NCBI GenBank assembly: GCA_016795505.1
Contig: JAEUHH010000114.1
Coordinates: 1-52,858, forward strand
Length of the DNA: 52,858 bases
Direction of reading: 5' to 3'
Origin: Verrucomicrobiales bacterium
GTDB lineage: Bacteria > Verrucomicrobiota > Verrucomicrobiia > Verrucomicrobiales > DEV007
Numbering within the stretch: position 1 is the first letter of the stretch; each line of letters starts with the position of its first letter. Below are positions 26,563 through 36,696 of this stretch, piece by piece. The translations under genes and the position numbers were made by a program. Under the pieces are notes generated by a model that was given only the letters and a program-made list of their open reading frames with translations, was not told the DNA's origin and did no database searches.

Positions 26563-27679
26563 AGACCGCCCACTCGGCTCCTCCCCCGCCCCGCTCCAGC
26601 ACCTCGACCCCGAGGCCGGGCCCAGCCGGCACGGTCGCCTGATCGCCGGCAACGACGATGGGTCGGGCGAGGATGCTGCCGTCAAGAAACTGCGGGGCGT
26701 TGAGAGCGGCTGGATGACTCAATCCGTAAGCCGCGAACAGGTGCAGCGAGGCGGCGAGCGAGAGATCGGGATCGGTCAGACCGCTGGCGAAGAAGTGCAG
26801 CCCGTGCTCGAGCAGATATTCGACGATGCGACGGGCCTCGGTGAGACCGCCGCAGCGGGAAACCTTCATCGCCACGCCGTCGAGGAGGCCCAGCCGGTGA
26901 AACTCCTCCAGATCGGCGAGCGACACGACGCCCTCGTCCATCAGGATCGGCAGGGCGCCGATTTCGCGGAGCCGGCGATAGCCGGTGAGGCGGTTTGCGG
27001 GCAGGGGCTGCTCCAGGGCGGCAATGCCCAAATCGGCGAAGCGTGGCGCCAGCGCCAGCGCGGTCTCCAGGTCGTAGCCGCCATTGGCATCGACCCAGAC
27101 AAAGGCCTCCGGCGCGTGGCGGCGGATCTCGCGACAGACCTCCAGATCGAGCCCGGCATCGGTGCCGACCTTGACATTGAAATGCCGGAAGCCACGCCCG
27201 TGCGCCGCCTCGATGGCCGGCGCCACGTCGCCGGGATGGGCCGGGTCCAGCGTCCAGCTCAGAGTCACGGTGTCGCGCTCCGGCCTTCCCCAGCGCTGCG
27301 CGGGCGACTGGCCGAGCCGGCGGCCGGTCAGGTCAAACAGGGCGAGATCGATGCCCGCCTTGGCGATGGGCTGACCGGTTGAGTAAGACGCGGCAATGGC
27401 GCGGTTCATTGCGGACCAGATGCGATCCCCATCGCCGGGATCGCAACCGATCAGCAAGGGGCCGAGATAGAGGTCGATCGTGGTCCGGACCGTCTCGGTC
27501 GTCTCATAGCTCCAAGTGCGCGAAGGCACGCTCTGTCCCCAGCCCTGGCACCCATCCGCATCGGTCAGGCGGACCACCACGGTATCTCGGGTGGCGGCGG
27601 CGGTGTATTTGAAGGTGCCGACGACTGGATACTGAACGACCCAGGTCTCGACGCGGGCGATGGGTGCGAAATCACTCAT
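26561..27679 (-). CDS. Mandelate racemase/muconate lactonizing enzyme-like (enolase superfamily)
   Basis: This 372-aa protein matches the enolase superfamily with an N-terminal capping domain and a TIM barrel. Metal and acid/base residues are visible: K170 (FNVKVG), D197 (WVDANGGY), E223 (ALEQPLP), D248 (LMDEGV) and K272 (AMKVSRCGG). The first lysine of the usual KxK motif is replaced by Asn at 168. This pattern belongs to the muconate-lactonizing/dipeptide-epimerase side of the superfamily, and the substrate is unknown. Its ATG overlaps the stop of the upstream esterase gene by ATGA, implying translational coupling. Its stop codon lies in a palindromic repeat unit. Confidence 0.88.
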   Translation of the reverse strand: MSDFAPIARVETWVVQYPVVGTFKYTAAATRDTVVVRLTDADGCQGWGQSVPSRTWSYETTETVRTTIDLYLGPLLIGCDPGDGDRIWSAMNRAIAASYSTGQPIAKAGIDLALFDLTGRRLGQSPAQRWGRPERDTVTLSWTLDPAHPGDVAPAIEAAHGRGFRHFNVKVGTDAGLDLEVCREIRRHAPEAFVWVDANGGYDLETALALAPRFADLGIAALEQPLPANRLTGYRRLREIGALPILMDEGVVSLADLEEFHRLGLLDGVAMKVSRCGGLTEARRIVEYLLEHGLHFFASGLTDPDLSLAASLHLFAAYGLSHPAALNAPQFLDGSILARPIVVAGDQATVPAGPGLGVEVLERGGGGAEWAV

Positions 27680-30303
27680 GGAGGCGGCGGACTGGCGGCC
27701 AGCGCCGCAATCTCGGCGGCGGTGAGCGCGCGGCGATAGAGGCGCAGGTCGGCGAGTTGGCCGGCGAGCGGACCGTTCATCCCGTCACCGAGCCGCAGGG
27801 GCGCTCCGCCATCGAGTTGATAGCCGGCCGCTTCGGGCGCGTGGAGTTCGGAGACGCGTTCGCCATCGACATGCAGCGCGAGGCCGCGGGCGGTCTTTAT
27901 CGCGACGACATGGCGCCAGCCCGGTGACAGGCTGTGATCCCACGAAGTCTGGAGGCCGTGGCTGGCGGCGTACACTTTGCCCGAAGGCAGGGTGGCGCAG
28001 TAAACCTGACCATCGTGCTCGGCCATGGTCCAGGCGCGGCGGTATTTCACGTCGGGCGTATGATCGAGCCGCTGCCAGAGCGTCCACTTCCCGTCGCCAT
28101 CGTAGGCATGCACCTCGGCGAGCGGCAGGGTGCCGCCGATGAGTCGACCATTGTGCACCATCATGCCCATCACCTCGAGTTCGGCACCGAGCCGCCCGGT
28201 ATCGGTCCAGCGGTCGCCATCGTCCCGGCGGAAGACGCTGCCACCGGGCCACGTGGCCACGTGGAGGCGGCCGCGATAGGAGGTGAAGGCGTAGGTCTGG
28301 GTGTTATCCCCGAGCGCGCCGAGGTCGGTCCATTTTTCGCCATCGTAGCGATAGACCCGGCCGCCATCGTAGCTGGTGGCGAGGAGATGGCCATCGTGGA
28401 CGGTGAGGGAAACAACGCGTTTCGGTCCCAACTCTCCGGTTTCCCGATTGGGACCCACGGCATCCGGCAGACGGGTCCAGCGGGTGCCCCCTTCATAGCG
28501 GAAAAAGCCGGGGGGCTGGTAGAGCGACGATGCATGGAGCCGCCCCCGATAGACGACCAAGCCGCCCACGGCTTCGGTGTCGGGCAGTTGGCCGCAGTCC
28601 GTCCAGCGGTTGCCTCCATCGTAGCGGAAGATCCGGCCACCGAGCGTGGCATTCTCCGACTCCGGCAGACTGGAGCCCGCGACGCGGTATTTCCCGGTGC
28701 CGGCATACAGCGCCCCGTCGTGAACGGCCAGGGCAGTGACGGAATTGCTCCCATCGGGACTGCCGCAGGAAATCCAGCGCTCCCCGCCGGCGTGCCGATA
28801 GACCGTGCCGCGCTGGTCTTTGCCCGGCTCGCAGGTGCCGGCATAGAGGGCGCCCTCGTGGGTGGCGAGGGCAAAGGCAAACAGGGCTCCTCCGGGCCGG
28901 CCGCAGTCCTGCCAGGCCGAGGGGCGGTTGTCGTCGATGCCGAACTGAAGGTGGCGCCAGTTGGCCTGGTTCGAGGTGACGCCGGGGTTGCTTTTCAAGG
29001 TGAGATGAAAGCCGCGCTTCCGGGCGGGATCATACTGGCTGACCAAATCTCCCGGGATACGATCATCAGCGTCGCAGCGCACCCAGGTGGCGAGGGAAAA
29101 GTCGCCCGTTCCCAGCTTCGGCGTCTCGGCGGCGGGTATCTCCACCGGACCCGCGACGACCCCGGCGCGGTGCAGGGCCAAGCCACGGGCAGGATCGGCC
29201 GGAGCGGCATCGGCCCGGATCAGGTGCCGGTCGAAAAAGGCGTAAGCGGCCTGCCGCTCGGCCGCGGGAAAGGCGTGGCCGGCATCGGGATAGCGGACCG
29301 CAAGCCGGTCTTCGGCCTGGAAAATCTCCCGATACACCGGGATCGCCGCCGTGAAACAATCGCGCACCCCCGAGACCTCGAAGTCGGGCTCGTCGTGCAG
29401 CGGAGCATTCACAAAGACGGGACGCGGCGCGAGGGCGGCGAGGATTTCGGTAAAATCGAACGGGATCCTGGCCGGGTCGTCGCCATAGACTTCCTTGATG
29501 CGTGGCATGTAGTAGCGGCTGCTCCAGGCGCTGACATTGCCGCCGTTGTGTTTGGCAAACACGTTGAAGCCGCAGCTCGAGACGACGGCCTTGACCCGCT
29601 CGTCGAAGATCGCCAGGAACAGGGCATTGTGGCCGCCGAGGGAGTGGCCGATCACACCGATGGCCGCGGGATCGACCTCCGGCAGCGATTGCAGCAGATC
29701 GACGCCGCGCCGGTGGTTGACGATGCCCTTCATCGTGGCGCTCGCATAGCCGAGTGCGTAAGGATCGGTCTTATATTCCTGGGCATGCAGCATCGGGTAG
29801 TCGAGCACCAGGCAGACGTAGCCCCGCGCGGCCAGTTCGTGCGCATACGCCATGCCGCCGGCATCGGTGAGGCCGGCGGGCCGGTCCTTGCCCGGGGCGC
29901 TGCTGCCGGGCAGGCAGATGATGCCGGGACGCGGATCCTGTCGGCCCGCCCCGTGGGGCACCAGCAGCCAGCCCGTGAGCCGGTCACCTTGCTCCACCTG
30001 GAAAATGACATGACGACGCGTGTAGTGCCGCAGTTGCTCGCCGGCATCGATCCCCGGCGCGAGCGGCAGATCCGACGGCGGCGGCAGCGGCCCCATGACC
30101 AGCTCCATGTTGGCCCTGACGTGGGCGACCCGGCGCGCCCAATCGGCCGGGGTTTTCACGGGTTGGAGCGTGCCGGCGTCGTCGAGGAAGTGAAGGAGAT
30201 CCTTCCGGTCATCATACCAGGGAGCCCCGCGCTGCTGGGCGACGAGCGGAAACGCGGCCAGCCAAACCAGGCAGGCAATGACGGTGCGGAGGAGCCGTTT
30301 CAT
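27676..30303 (-). CDS. Exported alpha/beta-hydrolase fused to a beta-propeller inserted in a LamG-like domain
   Basis: This 875-aa protein has a signal peptide (1-22). An alpha/beta-hydrolase of the dienelactone hydrolase/acetyl-xylan-esterase type (about 60-365) follows, with nucleophile S221 in GHSLGG and a late PDAGHAF histidine. Next comes the first half of a LamG/concanavalin-like domain (GDFSLATWVRC, about 405) and about seven propeller-type repeats of the form (L/F)-Y-A-G/T with YRYDGEKWTDLG-like blades. The second LamG half closes the protein (WRHVVAIKTARGLALHVDGE to LADLRLYRRALTAAEIA). So the propeller interrupts the LamG fold. It probably acts on an acylated polysaccharide at the cell surface. 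It starts 59 bp after the FG-GAP gene and is coupled to the enolase-superfamily gene. Confidence 0.85.
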   Translation of the reverse strand: MKRLLRTVIACLVWLAAFPLVAQQRGAPWYDDRKDLLHFLDDAGTLQPVKTPADWARRVAHVRANMELVMGPLPPPSDLPLAPGIDAGEQLRHYTRRHVIFQVEQGDRLTGWLLVPHGAGRQDPRPGIICLPGSSAPGKDRPAGLTDAGGMAYAHELAARGYVCLVLDYPMLHAQEYKTDPYALGYASATMKGIVNHRRGVDLLQSLPEVDPAAIGVIGHSLGGHNALFLAIFDERVKAVVSSCGFNVFAKHNGGNVSAWSSRYYMPRIKEVYGDDPARIPFDFTEILAALAPRPVFVNAPLHDEPDFEVSGVRDCFTAAIPVYREIFQAEDRLAVRYPDAGHAFPAAERQAAYAFFDRHLIRADAAPADPARGLALHRAGVVAGPVEIPAAETPKLGTGDFSLATWVRCDADDRIPGDLVSQYDPARKRGFHLTLKSNPGVTSNQANWRHLQFGIDDNRPSAWQDCGRPGGALFAFALATHEGALYAGTCEPGKDQRGTVYRHAGGERWISCGSPDGSNSVTALAVHDGALYAGTGKYRVAGSSLPESENATLGGRIFRYDGGNRWTDCGQLPDTEAVGGLVVYRGRLHASSLYQPPGFFRYEGGTRWTRLPDAVGPNRETGELGPKRVVSLTVHDGHLLATSYDGGRVYRYDGEKWTDLGALGDNTQTYAFTSYRGRLHVATWPGGSVFRRDDGDRWTDTGRLGAELEVMGMMVHNGRLIGGTLPLAEVHAYDGDGKWTLWQRLDHTPDVKYRRAWTMAEHDGQVYCATLPSGKVYAASHGLQTSWDHSLSPGWRHVVAIKTARGLALHVDGERVSELHAPEAAGYQLDGGAPLRLGDGMNGPLAGQLADLRLYRRALTAAEIAALAASPPPP

Positions 30304-30362
30304 GGTTTTGATGGAATGCGTTGGTCGGACCAAGAGCCCGACCGACAGGCTGGAAACTCAGC

Positions 30363-31664
30363 TCATTGGCCAGCCCGGACCAGAGCGAAGGCGCCCTTCT
30401 TGTTTCCCACCACCACATCGGGGCGGCCGTCGGCATTCAGGTCGGTGACGGCGAACTGCGTGCCCACACCGCAGTCGTTGTCGATCAGGTGCGGCACATA
30501 GCTGGCCAATCCGTCGCCGCCGCGTTTCAGCTCGAACCACCACAGCACCGCCGGGGCATTCGGCTCGGGATCGCCGCCCTTTCCGTGCGCCCAGAAGCGC
30601 TTTCCGGTGACAATATCGGTCAGACCATCGCCGTTCATGTCGGCCAGTTCGATGGCGTGGGGCTGGGAGAAAATGATACCGGTCTGACCGGGCGACTCGG
30701 GCGTGCCCGTGATGAGGTGCCGCTTCCAGCCGCCATCCGCGGTCTGCTCATGCCAGGCGAGGCCGTAACCATGGGCCTGAAGGCTGGTGATCACATCCGC
30801 CCGGCCGTCGCCGTTCACATCTGTCGCGTACATCTGCGCTCCGCCCTTGCCAAAGTCCGCGTCGTGCTTCTTCCACGGTCCCTTGCCGTCGAGCACCGCG
30901 GGTTGCTCCCACCAGCCGGTCGCCTCAAGAATGTCGGTGCGTCCATCGCCGTTCACATCGCCATGCCCGATGCCATGGGTGAACCGCTGAAAGGCAAGCC
31001 GCGGCGAAATCTGATGCCAGGTCCACTGCGCCTCCGGGTTCTTCGGATCCCAGGTCGCGTAACCGAGATGCCCGCCGCTCATGCACAACAGATCGGGCCG
31101 CCCGTCGCCATCGATGTCGGTGAACATCGGCGACTCGCTGTCCGTCACGTCATGGGCCACGTGCTTCTTCCACAGACCGGCGGCGTTTTTCGGATTCTCA
31201 TACCAGAGCGTCTCCTTGCCGGGGAATCCCATCACGATGTAATCGGTCCAGCCATCACCGTTGATGTCGTGCGCGGCGTTCAGGAAATTGTCGCTGTAGC
31301 CGTTGGTCACGCTTTTCGCCCCGTGGAAGCCCTCGATTTCCACCTCGCTGCCGTCCTCGAGCTTGGCTTTGGTCCGCGTGGCATCGGGGTAAATCAGGGT
31401 GCGCTGCCGGTAGTCGGGTCCGGCGAACCAATACGGACCGTAGATCACATCGACGTGGCCGTCCTGATTCACATCGAACGCCGTTGCGCCCTCGGCCCAG
31501 AACAGGTCGATCAGTGGCTGCTTTTTCCAACTGCCGTCCAGCGCAGGAGGCGGGGTCGACTGCGCCCCGGCTTGGGGCATCAGGAAGCAGGCAGGCATCA
31601 GGGAAAAAGCCAGCATCCCGGTCAGGACCGGACGCGGACGGTGGATGGCGGTGTGAGCGATCAT
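30363..31664 (-). CDS. Secreted FG-GAP/VCBS repeat protein
   Basis: A 433-aa exported protein with a signal peptide (hydrophobic around residues 14-33, AGAQ end). It then has a seven-bladed-type FG-GAP/VCBS series, with recurring D-x-N/D-x-D-G-x-x-D loops such as DVNQDGHVD, DINGDGWTD, DIDGDGRPD, DVNGDGRTD, DVNGDGRAD, DMNGDGLTD and DLNADGRPD. These loops bind calcium in related proteins. Such secreted propellers are frequent in PVC bacteria and may bind polysaccharides or proteins. It is the first gene of the leftward FG-GAP, esterase, enolase-superfamily set. Confidence 0.92.
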   Translation of the reverse strand: MIAHTAIHRPRPVLTGMLAFSLMPACFLMPQAGAQSTPPPALDGSWKKQPLIDLFWAEGATAFDVNQDGHVDVIYGPYWFAGPDYRQRTLIYPDATRTKAKLEDGSEVEIEGFHGAKSVTNGYSDNFLNAAHDINGDGWTDYIVMGFPGKETLWYENPKNAAGLWKKHVAHDVTDSESPMFTDIDGDGRPDLLCMSGGHLGYATWDPKNPEAQWTWHQISPRLAFQRFTHGIGHGDVNGDGRTDILEATGWWEQPAVLDGKGPWKKHDADFGKGGAQMYATDVNGDGRADVITSLQAHGYGLAWHEQTADGGWKRHLITGTPESPGQTGIIFSQPHAIELADMNGDGLTDIVTGKRFWAHGKGGDPEPNAPAVLWWFELKRGGDGLASYVPHLIDNDCGVGTQFAVTDLNADGRPDVVVGNKKGAFALVRAGQ

Positions 31665-31789
31665 GGCGATGAGGTTTGGGGAGAAGTCTTCTGGGGGAAA
31701 TGATGGCCGGAAAAAGGCCGGCGACCCGATTTCCGCCCCATCCTACCGCACCCTGCCCCGGCTGCGACAGCCCCTCATCGCGCCGGGGC

Positions 31790-31829
31790 CAAAACAAGAC
31801 AGGCGCGACTGTTGCCAGCCACGCCTGTC
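31790..31829 (-). terminator. Rho-independent-type terminator of the DUF4126 gene
   Basis: Reading the minus strand, GACAGGCG (31829-31822) pairs perfectly with CGCCTGTC (31805-31798) around a 16-nt loop. It is followed by TTGTTTTGG. It lies 40 bp beyond the stop of the DUF4126 gene, in the right orientation. Confidence 0.75.
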
Positions 31830-31869
31830 GATGGAGTTTGGGGGATGGGACAAAACTGCGGACCATTCG

Positions 31870-32973
31870 TCAGCCGACCACTTCGGCTTCGACTTCCACC
31901 AAAGACGCAGTCGGGCGCTCGGTTTTGCCTGCGGAGACCGGGCGGGCCGCGGCTCCGTTGCCGAGCTCCAGCAAGCCTTCCACGATGCGCTGGGCATAGG
32001 CGCGCTGGCCGGCGTGGAGTTTCAGCACCAGTTTGCGGCCGCCATCACGGCTATAGAGCACCACGTCCTCGCTGAGGAAACGCGGTTCCTGCGTGATCGT
32101 CAGGCCCTCCAGCGGGATCGGGCAGTGGAAACTGCGCCAGAACCGGCGGCCAACGAAGTGCACCACGCCGGGCGACTCTTCCACCGCAACGATCTTGCCA
32201 AACGTGCAACTGCTGATGACGCGATGGCCCTTGGCTTTGGCCACCAGCACGGGCGCCGTCCAGAGAGGCTCCACCAGGCCGCCGCCGAGCGAGGCCGCGA
32301 GGGCGAGGTCATCATCCGAGCTGAGCCGGGCATAGAGACGGTTCTCACCCGAGGCGTCGGCGCGGCGGAAGCCGGCACCCAGCTTGTTCCACAGCAGCCA
32401 GAAGAAGGCCTTCGAGCGGCGGAACATCCGGGGCGTCACGTACAGCGCGAAACTGAGAAAGGCGATGAAGACGACCGCGGCGACCAGCGGATTCCACGCC
32501 ATCAGGGCCAGACCACCGGCGACGGCGACGTTTTCCGCCGTGCTGACGAGCACGTTCGTCACCGGCTCGGGGGAGGCATTCACGATCAGGCGCGTGCCGG
32601 CTTTGAAGCTGTGCGACACCAGGGTGGTGCCACCCGCGAGCAGGCCGATGATCACATCGAAAGCCGGATCGGTGGTGCCGAGCGTCTGGATGGCGAGCAA
32701 GCCGCCGCCGATCGGCCGGATCAGAGTGTGCAGACCGTCCCAGAGCGAGTCCACCCACGGGATTTTGTCCGAGAAAAACTCGAGGGCGAAGAAAATGCCC
32801 GAAGCCACCAGCACAGCGTCGGAGCCGAGGATGGAGAGCTGTTCATACTGGGAACTGAGCTGGACCCAGTCCATGCGGATGGAGATGCCGGTGATGAACA
32901 CCGTCATGTAGAGATTCAGACCGGCGAGCGTGGCGAAACCGAGCGCCACGGCGAGTTGATTCAGGATGTCCAT
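31870..32973 (-). CDS. DUF4126 membrane protein
   Basis: A 367-aa protein whose first 185 residues contain about five hydrophobic segments and match DUF4126. The segment ALEFFSDKIPWVDSLWDGLHT (about 63-83) and GGTTLVSHSFKAGTR (about 114-128) are the typical blocks. The C-terminal half is a soluble extension with beta-type segments and an Ala/Glu-rich end, longer than in the short family members. The function of DUF4126 is unknown. It stands alone with a good terminator downstream and 171 bp to the next gene upstream. Confidence 0.85.
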   Translation of the reverse strand: MDILNQLAVALGFATLAGLNLYMTVFITGISIRMDWVQLSSQYEQLSILGSDAVLVASGIFFALEFFSDKIPWVDSLWDGLHTLIRPIGGGLLAIQTLGTTDPAFDVIIGLLAGGTTLVSHSFKAGTRLIVNASPEPVTNVLVSTAENVAVAGGLALMAWNPLVAAVVFIAFLSFALYVTPRMFRRSKAFFWLLWNKLGAGFRRADASGENRLYARLSSDDDLALAASLGGGLVEPLWTAPVLVAKAKGHRVISSCTFGKIVAVEESPGVVHFVGRRFWRSFHCPIPLEGLTITQEPRFLSEDVVLYSRDGGRKLVLKLHAGQRAYAQRIVEGLLELGNGAAARPVSAGKTERPTASLVEVEAEVVG

Positions 32974-33144
32974 GTCGATTGCGGGGTGTTGGTTTGGGGT
33001 GGGGTCACAAGCCGGAGCGGCCGTCCCAGGACGGGCTCCAACGGTTTCAGACGCATCCCGGAGCGGGATATGCGCCCAATAAACAAAAAACTGTCGGAGG
33101 TCGCATTACAAATCGCACGGGTGATTGTAGTGACTCGCGGTGCA

Positions 33145-35475
33145 TCACTCCCCACCGAACCAGCCCCGGAGCGTCTCGAGAAATCCCTTTTTCTTCGCCG
33201 CTGCGCCGTCTCGGGTCAATTCGATGCGGGTGTGATCCTCGCAGATGCTCCGCGGCACCATTGCCTCGGGAATGCGTTCCCGATAAGTGCCCTCGAGCCG
33301 GCGGCAGGCATCACTGGCGAGCTTGCCGGAGTAGCGGCACAGGTCGACGTCGATCAGGTCCTCCGCCACGGGCAGATCGCCGAAGGGATACCCCAGATCC
33401 TGAGCCGCAAGCATCAGGTCCGTCCAGATGGGCAGGGCCAGCCGGCCACCGTAGCCACGATCGACGATTTTCTCCGGCTGATCCAGCCCCACCCAGACCC
33501 CGGCGGTCAGGTGACTGCCGAAGCCGAGGAACCACGCGTCGCGATAGTCGTTGGTCGTGCCCGTCTTTCCGCCAGCAGGCGCCTTGAAGCCCAGCTTTCG
33601 CACCGAGACACCCGTGCCGCCGGGCGCGAGCGCATCGCTCAGGATCTGTCGCATCAACCAGGCCGCGCCGGGCGACACCACCTGATATCCCCCGCGTTCG
33701 GGCTCGTGAATCACCTCGCGGTCCCGCGTCTCGACCCGGTCGATGAAATACGGCTCGTGGCGAAAGCCATCGTTCGGAAAAGCCGAGTAGGCGCTCACCG
33801 CCCGCACCAGCGGCGCCCCGATATTGCCAATGTAAATCTGCGGCGACGGCGTGAGGCGGTCCCGCTCCGCCAGACCGGCGTGGTCGATCATGGCCAGCAC
33901 CGCCTCGATGCCCGCGCGCTCCCCCACCCGCACGCTCATCGTGTTGCGCGACTCCACCAGACCACGGGAGGCCGGCAGATTGCCGAGATACTGCCGGTCG
34001 GCATTCTCCGGGCTCCAGTGCCCATCCTGCCAGCGGATTTCACCGGGTCGGATCGGATCGTCGCTGATGTAGGTGCCCGGAAAAAGCCCGGTCTCGAAAG
34101 CCGTCGCATACACCAGCGGCTTGAAGATCGACCCGAGCTGACGACGCGCCTGGGTCGCCCGGTTGTAGCGGCTGTGGTCAAAGTCGCGCCCGCCCACCAG
34201 CGCCCGCACCCCGCCGGTGGCATTGTCGATCACCGTCACGGCGGCCTGCAGGTAGTCCGGAGCCAGCCCCGGCGCGGCGGCGAGCCGGACTGGGAAATCC
34301 GCCAGCCGCGGATGTGGATAGTCCGCCGCGTTTTCCAACTCCATCAGCCGTCTTTCCACCGCCGCCTCGGCCGCTGCCTGTAGATCCAGATCAAAGGTGG
34401 TGAAAATCTCAAATCCACCCGCATCCCGCTGCTCCGGCGTGAGGAGCCGGTCGATCTCGGACCGGATCGCCTCCATCAGATAGCTGTCGCGATACGGACG
34501 ACCGTGCTCCCCCGTCTTGCCCGCGAAGCGAAAGCCGGCCTCCTGCGCCAGCACCGCGGGCCGCCGGGCCCTCGCCGCCTCCGCCACCTCCGGCGCCAGT
34601 ACGCCCTCGTCGACCATGCGGTTGATCGTCGCCCGCATCTCCGCCAGCGCTTCCTCGTAGTGTCGGTAGGGAGAGAAACGGTTCGGCGCACGAATGATGC
34701 CCGCGATCATCGCCGCCTCGGCCAGATCGAGATCCGCCGCCGCCTTTCCAAAATAGCCACGCGCCGCCTGCTCGATCCCGTTCAGCCCCGAGCCGAAGAA
34801 AATCCGGTTCACGTAGAGATAGAGGATCTCCTCCTTCCCGTAGCGCGACTCGATCCGCCGGGCGATCGCCATTTCGAGCAATTTGCGGCGCAGATTTTTC
34901 TCCTTCAGGTCGAAAGTATTGCGGGCCAACTGCATCGTCAGGGTGCTCGCTCCCTGCACCGCGTCGCGGTCCTTCAGATTTCGCAGCGCGGCCCGCATCA
35001 GCCCCCAGACATCGATGCCGCCATGCCCGTAGAAGCGCGAGTCCTCCCGGGCGACCAGCGCCTGCTGAAACACCGGCGCCACCCGGTCCAGCGGCACCAC
35101 CGTGCGACCATCGCCATGCAGGTAGCCGATCTCCCGCCCCTTGATGTCGTATACGCGGGACTCCCGCGGCATCCGCGCCACCTGGGACAGATCGAAGCGC
35201 GCCGCCTGCCGGTCATAGTGAAGGAACGTCACCAATCCCGCCAGTGCCGTGACCCCGAAGGCAAAGCCCCCGATCGCCAGCAGCCCCTGCAGCCACGGAT
35301 GCCGCATACCCCAGCGGCTGAGCGGCCCCAGCAGCGACCAGCCATCCGCCGGATCGCCGGATTTTGCCGTCTTCCGCCCCCGACCGCGTCCACCCGACCG
35401 CGCCGGACCGGGGCGCGATTTCGGGGAGCGTCCTCCAGAGGCGGACGGACGGCGGGAGTCTGGAGACGACGGCAT
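33145..35475 (-). CDS. Class A penicillin-binding protein (PBP1A-type)
   Basis: This 776-aa bifunctional peptidoglycan synthase has a basic, Ser/Arg/Pro-rich cytosolic tail (1-55) and one membrane anchor (about 61-86). The GT51 transglycosylase domain has AREDSRFYGHGGID (E144/D145 region), GASTLTMQLARN and the RIFFGSGLNGIEQAA block. The transpeptidase domain has the S-x-x-K motif in GSIFKPL, S-x-N in SRNTMS, and KTGTTND. It polymerises and crosslinks glycan strands at the cytoplasmic membrane. Its presence is relevant because some PVC bacteria lack class A PBPs. The ATG at 35475 was chosen; the frame is open upstream to near the mutY stop. It follows mutY on the same strand. Confidence 0.93.
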   Translation of the reverse strand: MPSSPDSRRPSASGGRSPKSRPGPARSGGRGRGRKTAKSGDPADGWSLLGPLSRWGMRHPWLQGLLAIGGFAFGVTALAGLVTFLHYDRQAARFDLSQVARMPRESRVYDIKGREIGYLHGDGRTVVPLDRVAPVFQQALVAREDSRFYGHGGIDVWGLMRAALRNLKDRDAVQGASTLTMQLARNTFDLKEKNLRRKLLEMAIARRIESRYGKEEILYLYVNRIFFGSGLNGIEQAARGYFGKAAADLDLAEAAMIAGIIRAPNRFSPYRHYEEALAEMRATINRMVDEGVLAPEVAEAARARRPAVLAQEAGFRFAGKTGEHGRPYRDSYLMEAIRSEIDRLLTPEQRDAGGFEIFTTFDLDLQAAAEAAVERRLMELENAADYPHPRLADFPVRLAAAPGLAPDYLQAAVTVIDNATGGVRALVGGRDFDHSRYNRATQARRQLGSIFKPLVYATAFETGLFPGTYISDDPIRPGEIRWQDGHWSPENADRQYLGNLPASRGLVESRNTMSVRVGERAGIEAVLAMIDHAGLAERDRLTPSPQIYIGNIGAPLVRAVSAYSAFPNDGFRHEPYFIDRVETRDREVIHEPERGGYQVVSPGAAWLMRQILSDALAPGGTGVSVRKLGFKAPAGGKTGTTNDYRDAWFLGFGSHLTAGVWVGLDQPEKIVDRGYGGRLALPIWTDLMLAAQDLGYPFGDLPVAEDLIDVDLCRYSGKLASDACRRLEGTYRERIPEAMVPRSICEDHTRIELTRDGAAAKKKGFLETLRGWFGGE

Positions 35476-35543
35476 GGACGACGCGGGAGACGGAAAGCCT
35501 TTAAGATAACTGAAGTATCTCCCTTTCGCCAGACCTTTGACCC

Positions 35544-36620
<1,077 letters not shown>

Positions 36621-36696
36621 GAGGGGACGGCTCAAGAGCCGAAAAATCGCTTTTCTTCCCCCGTTCCGCGAGGATGAATGCTGGCTCCGCCGAGAA

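Noticed and set aside
27934-30501. Plus-strand open frame of over 800 codons
   Set aside because: It runs opposite the hydrolase/propeller gene and has no recognisable motif. It is a compositional artefact.
31663-34383. Plus-strand open frame of about 900 codons
   Set aside because: It crosses the DUF4126 gene, a spacer and most of the PBP gene on the opposite strand, and shows no protein signature.
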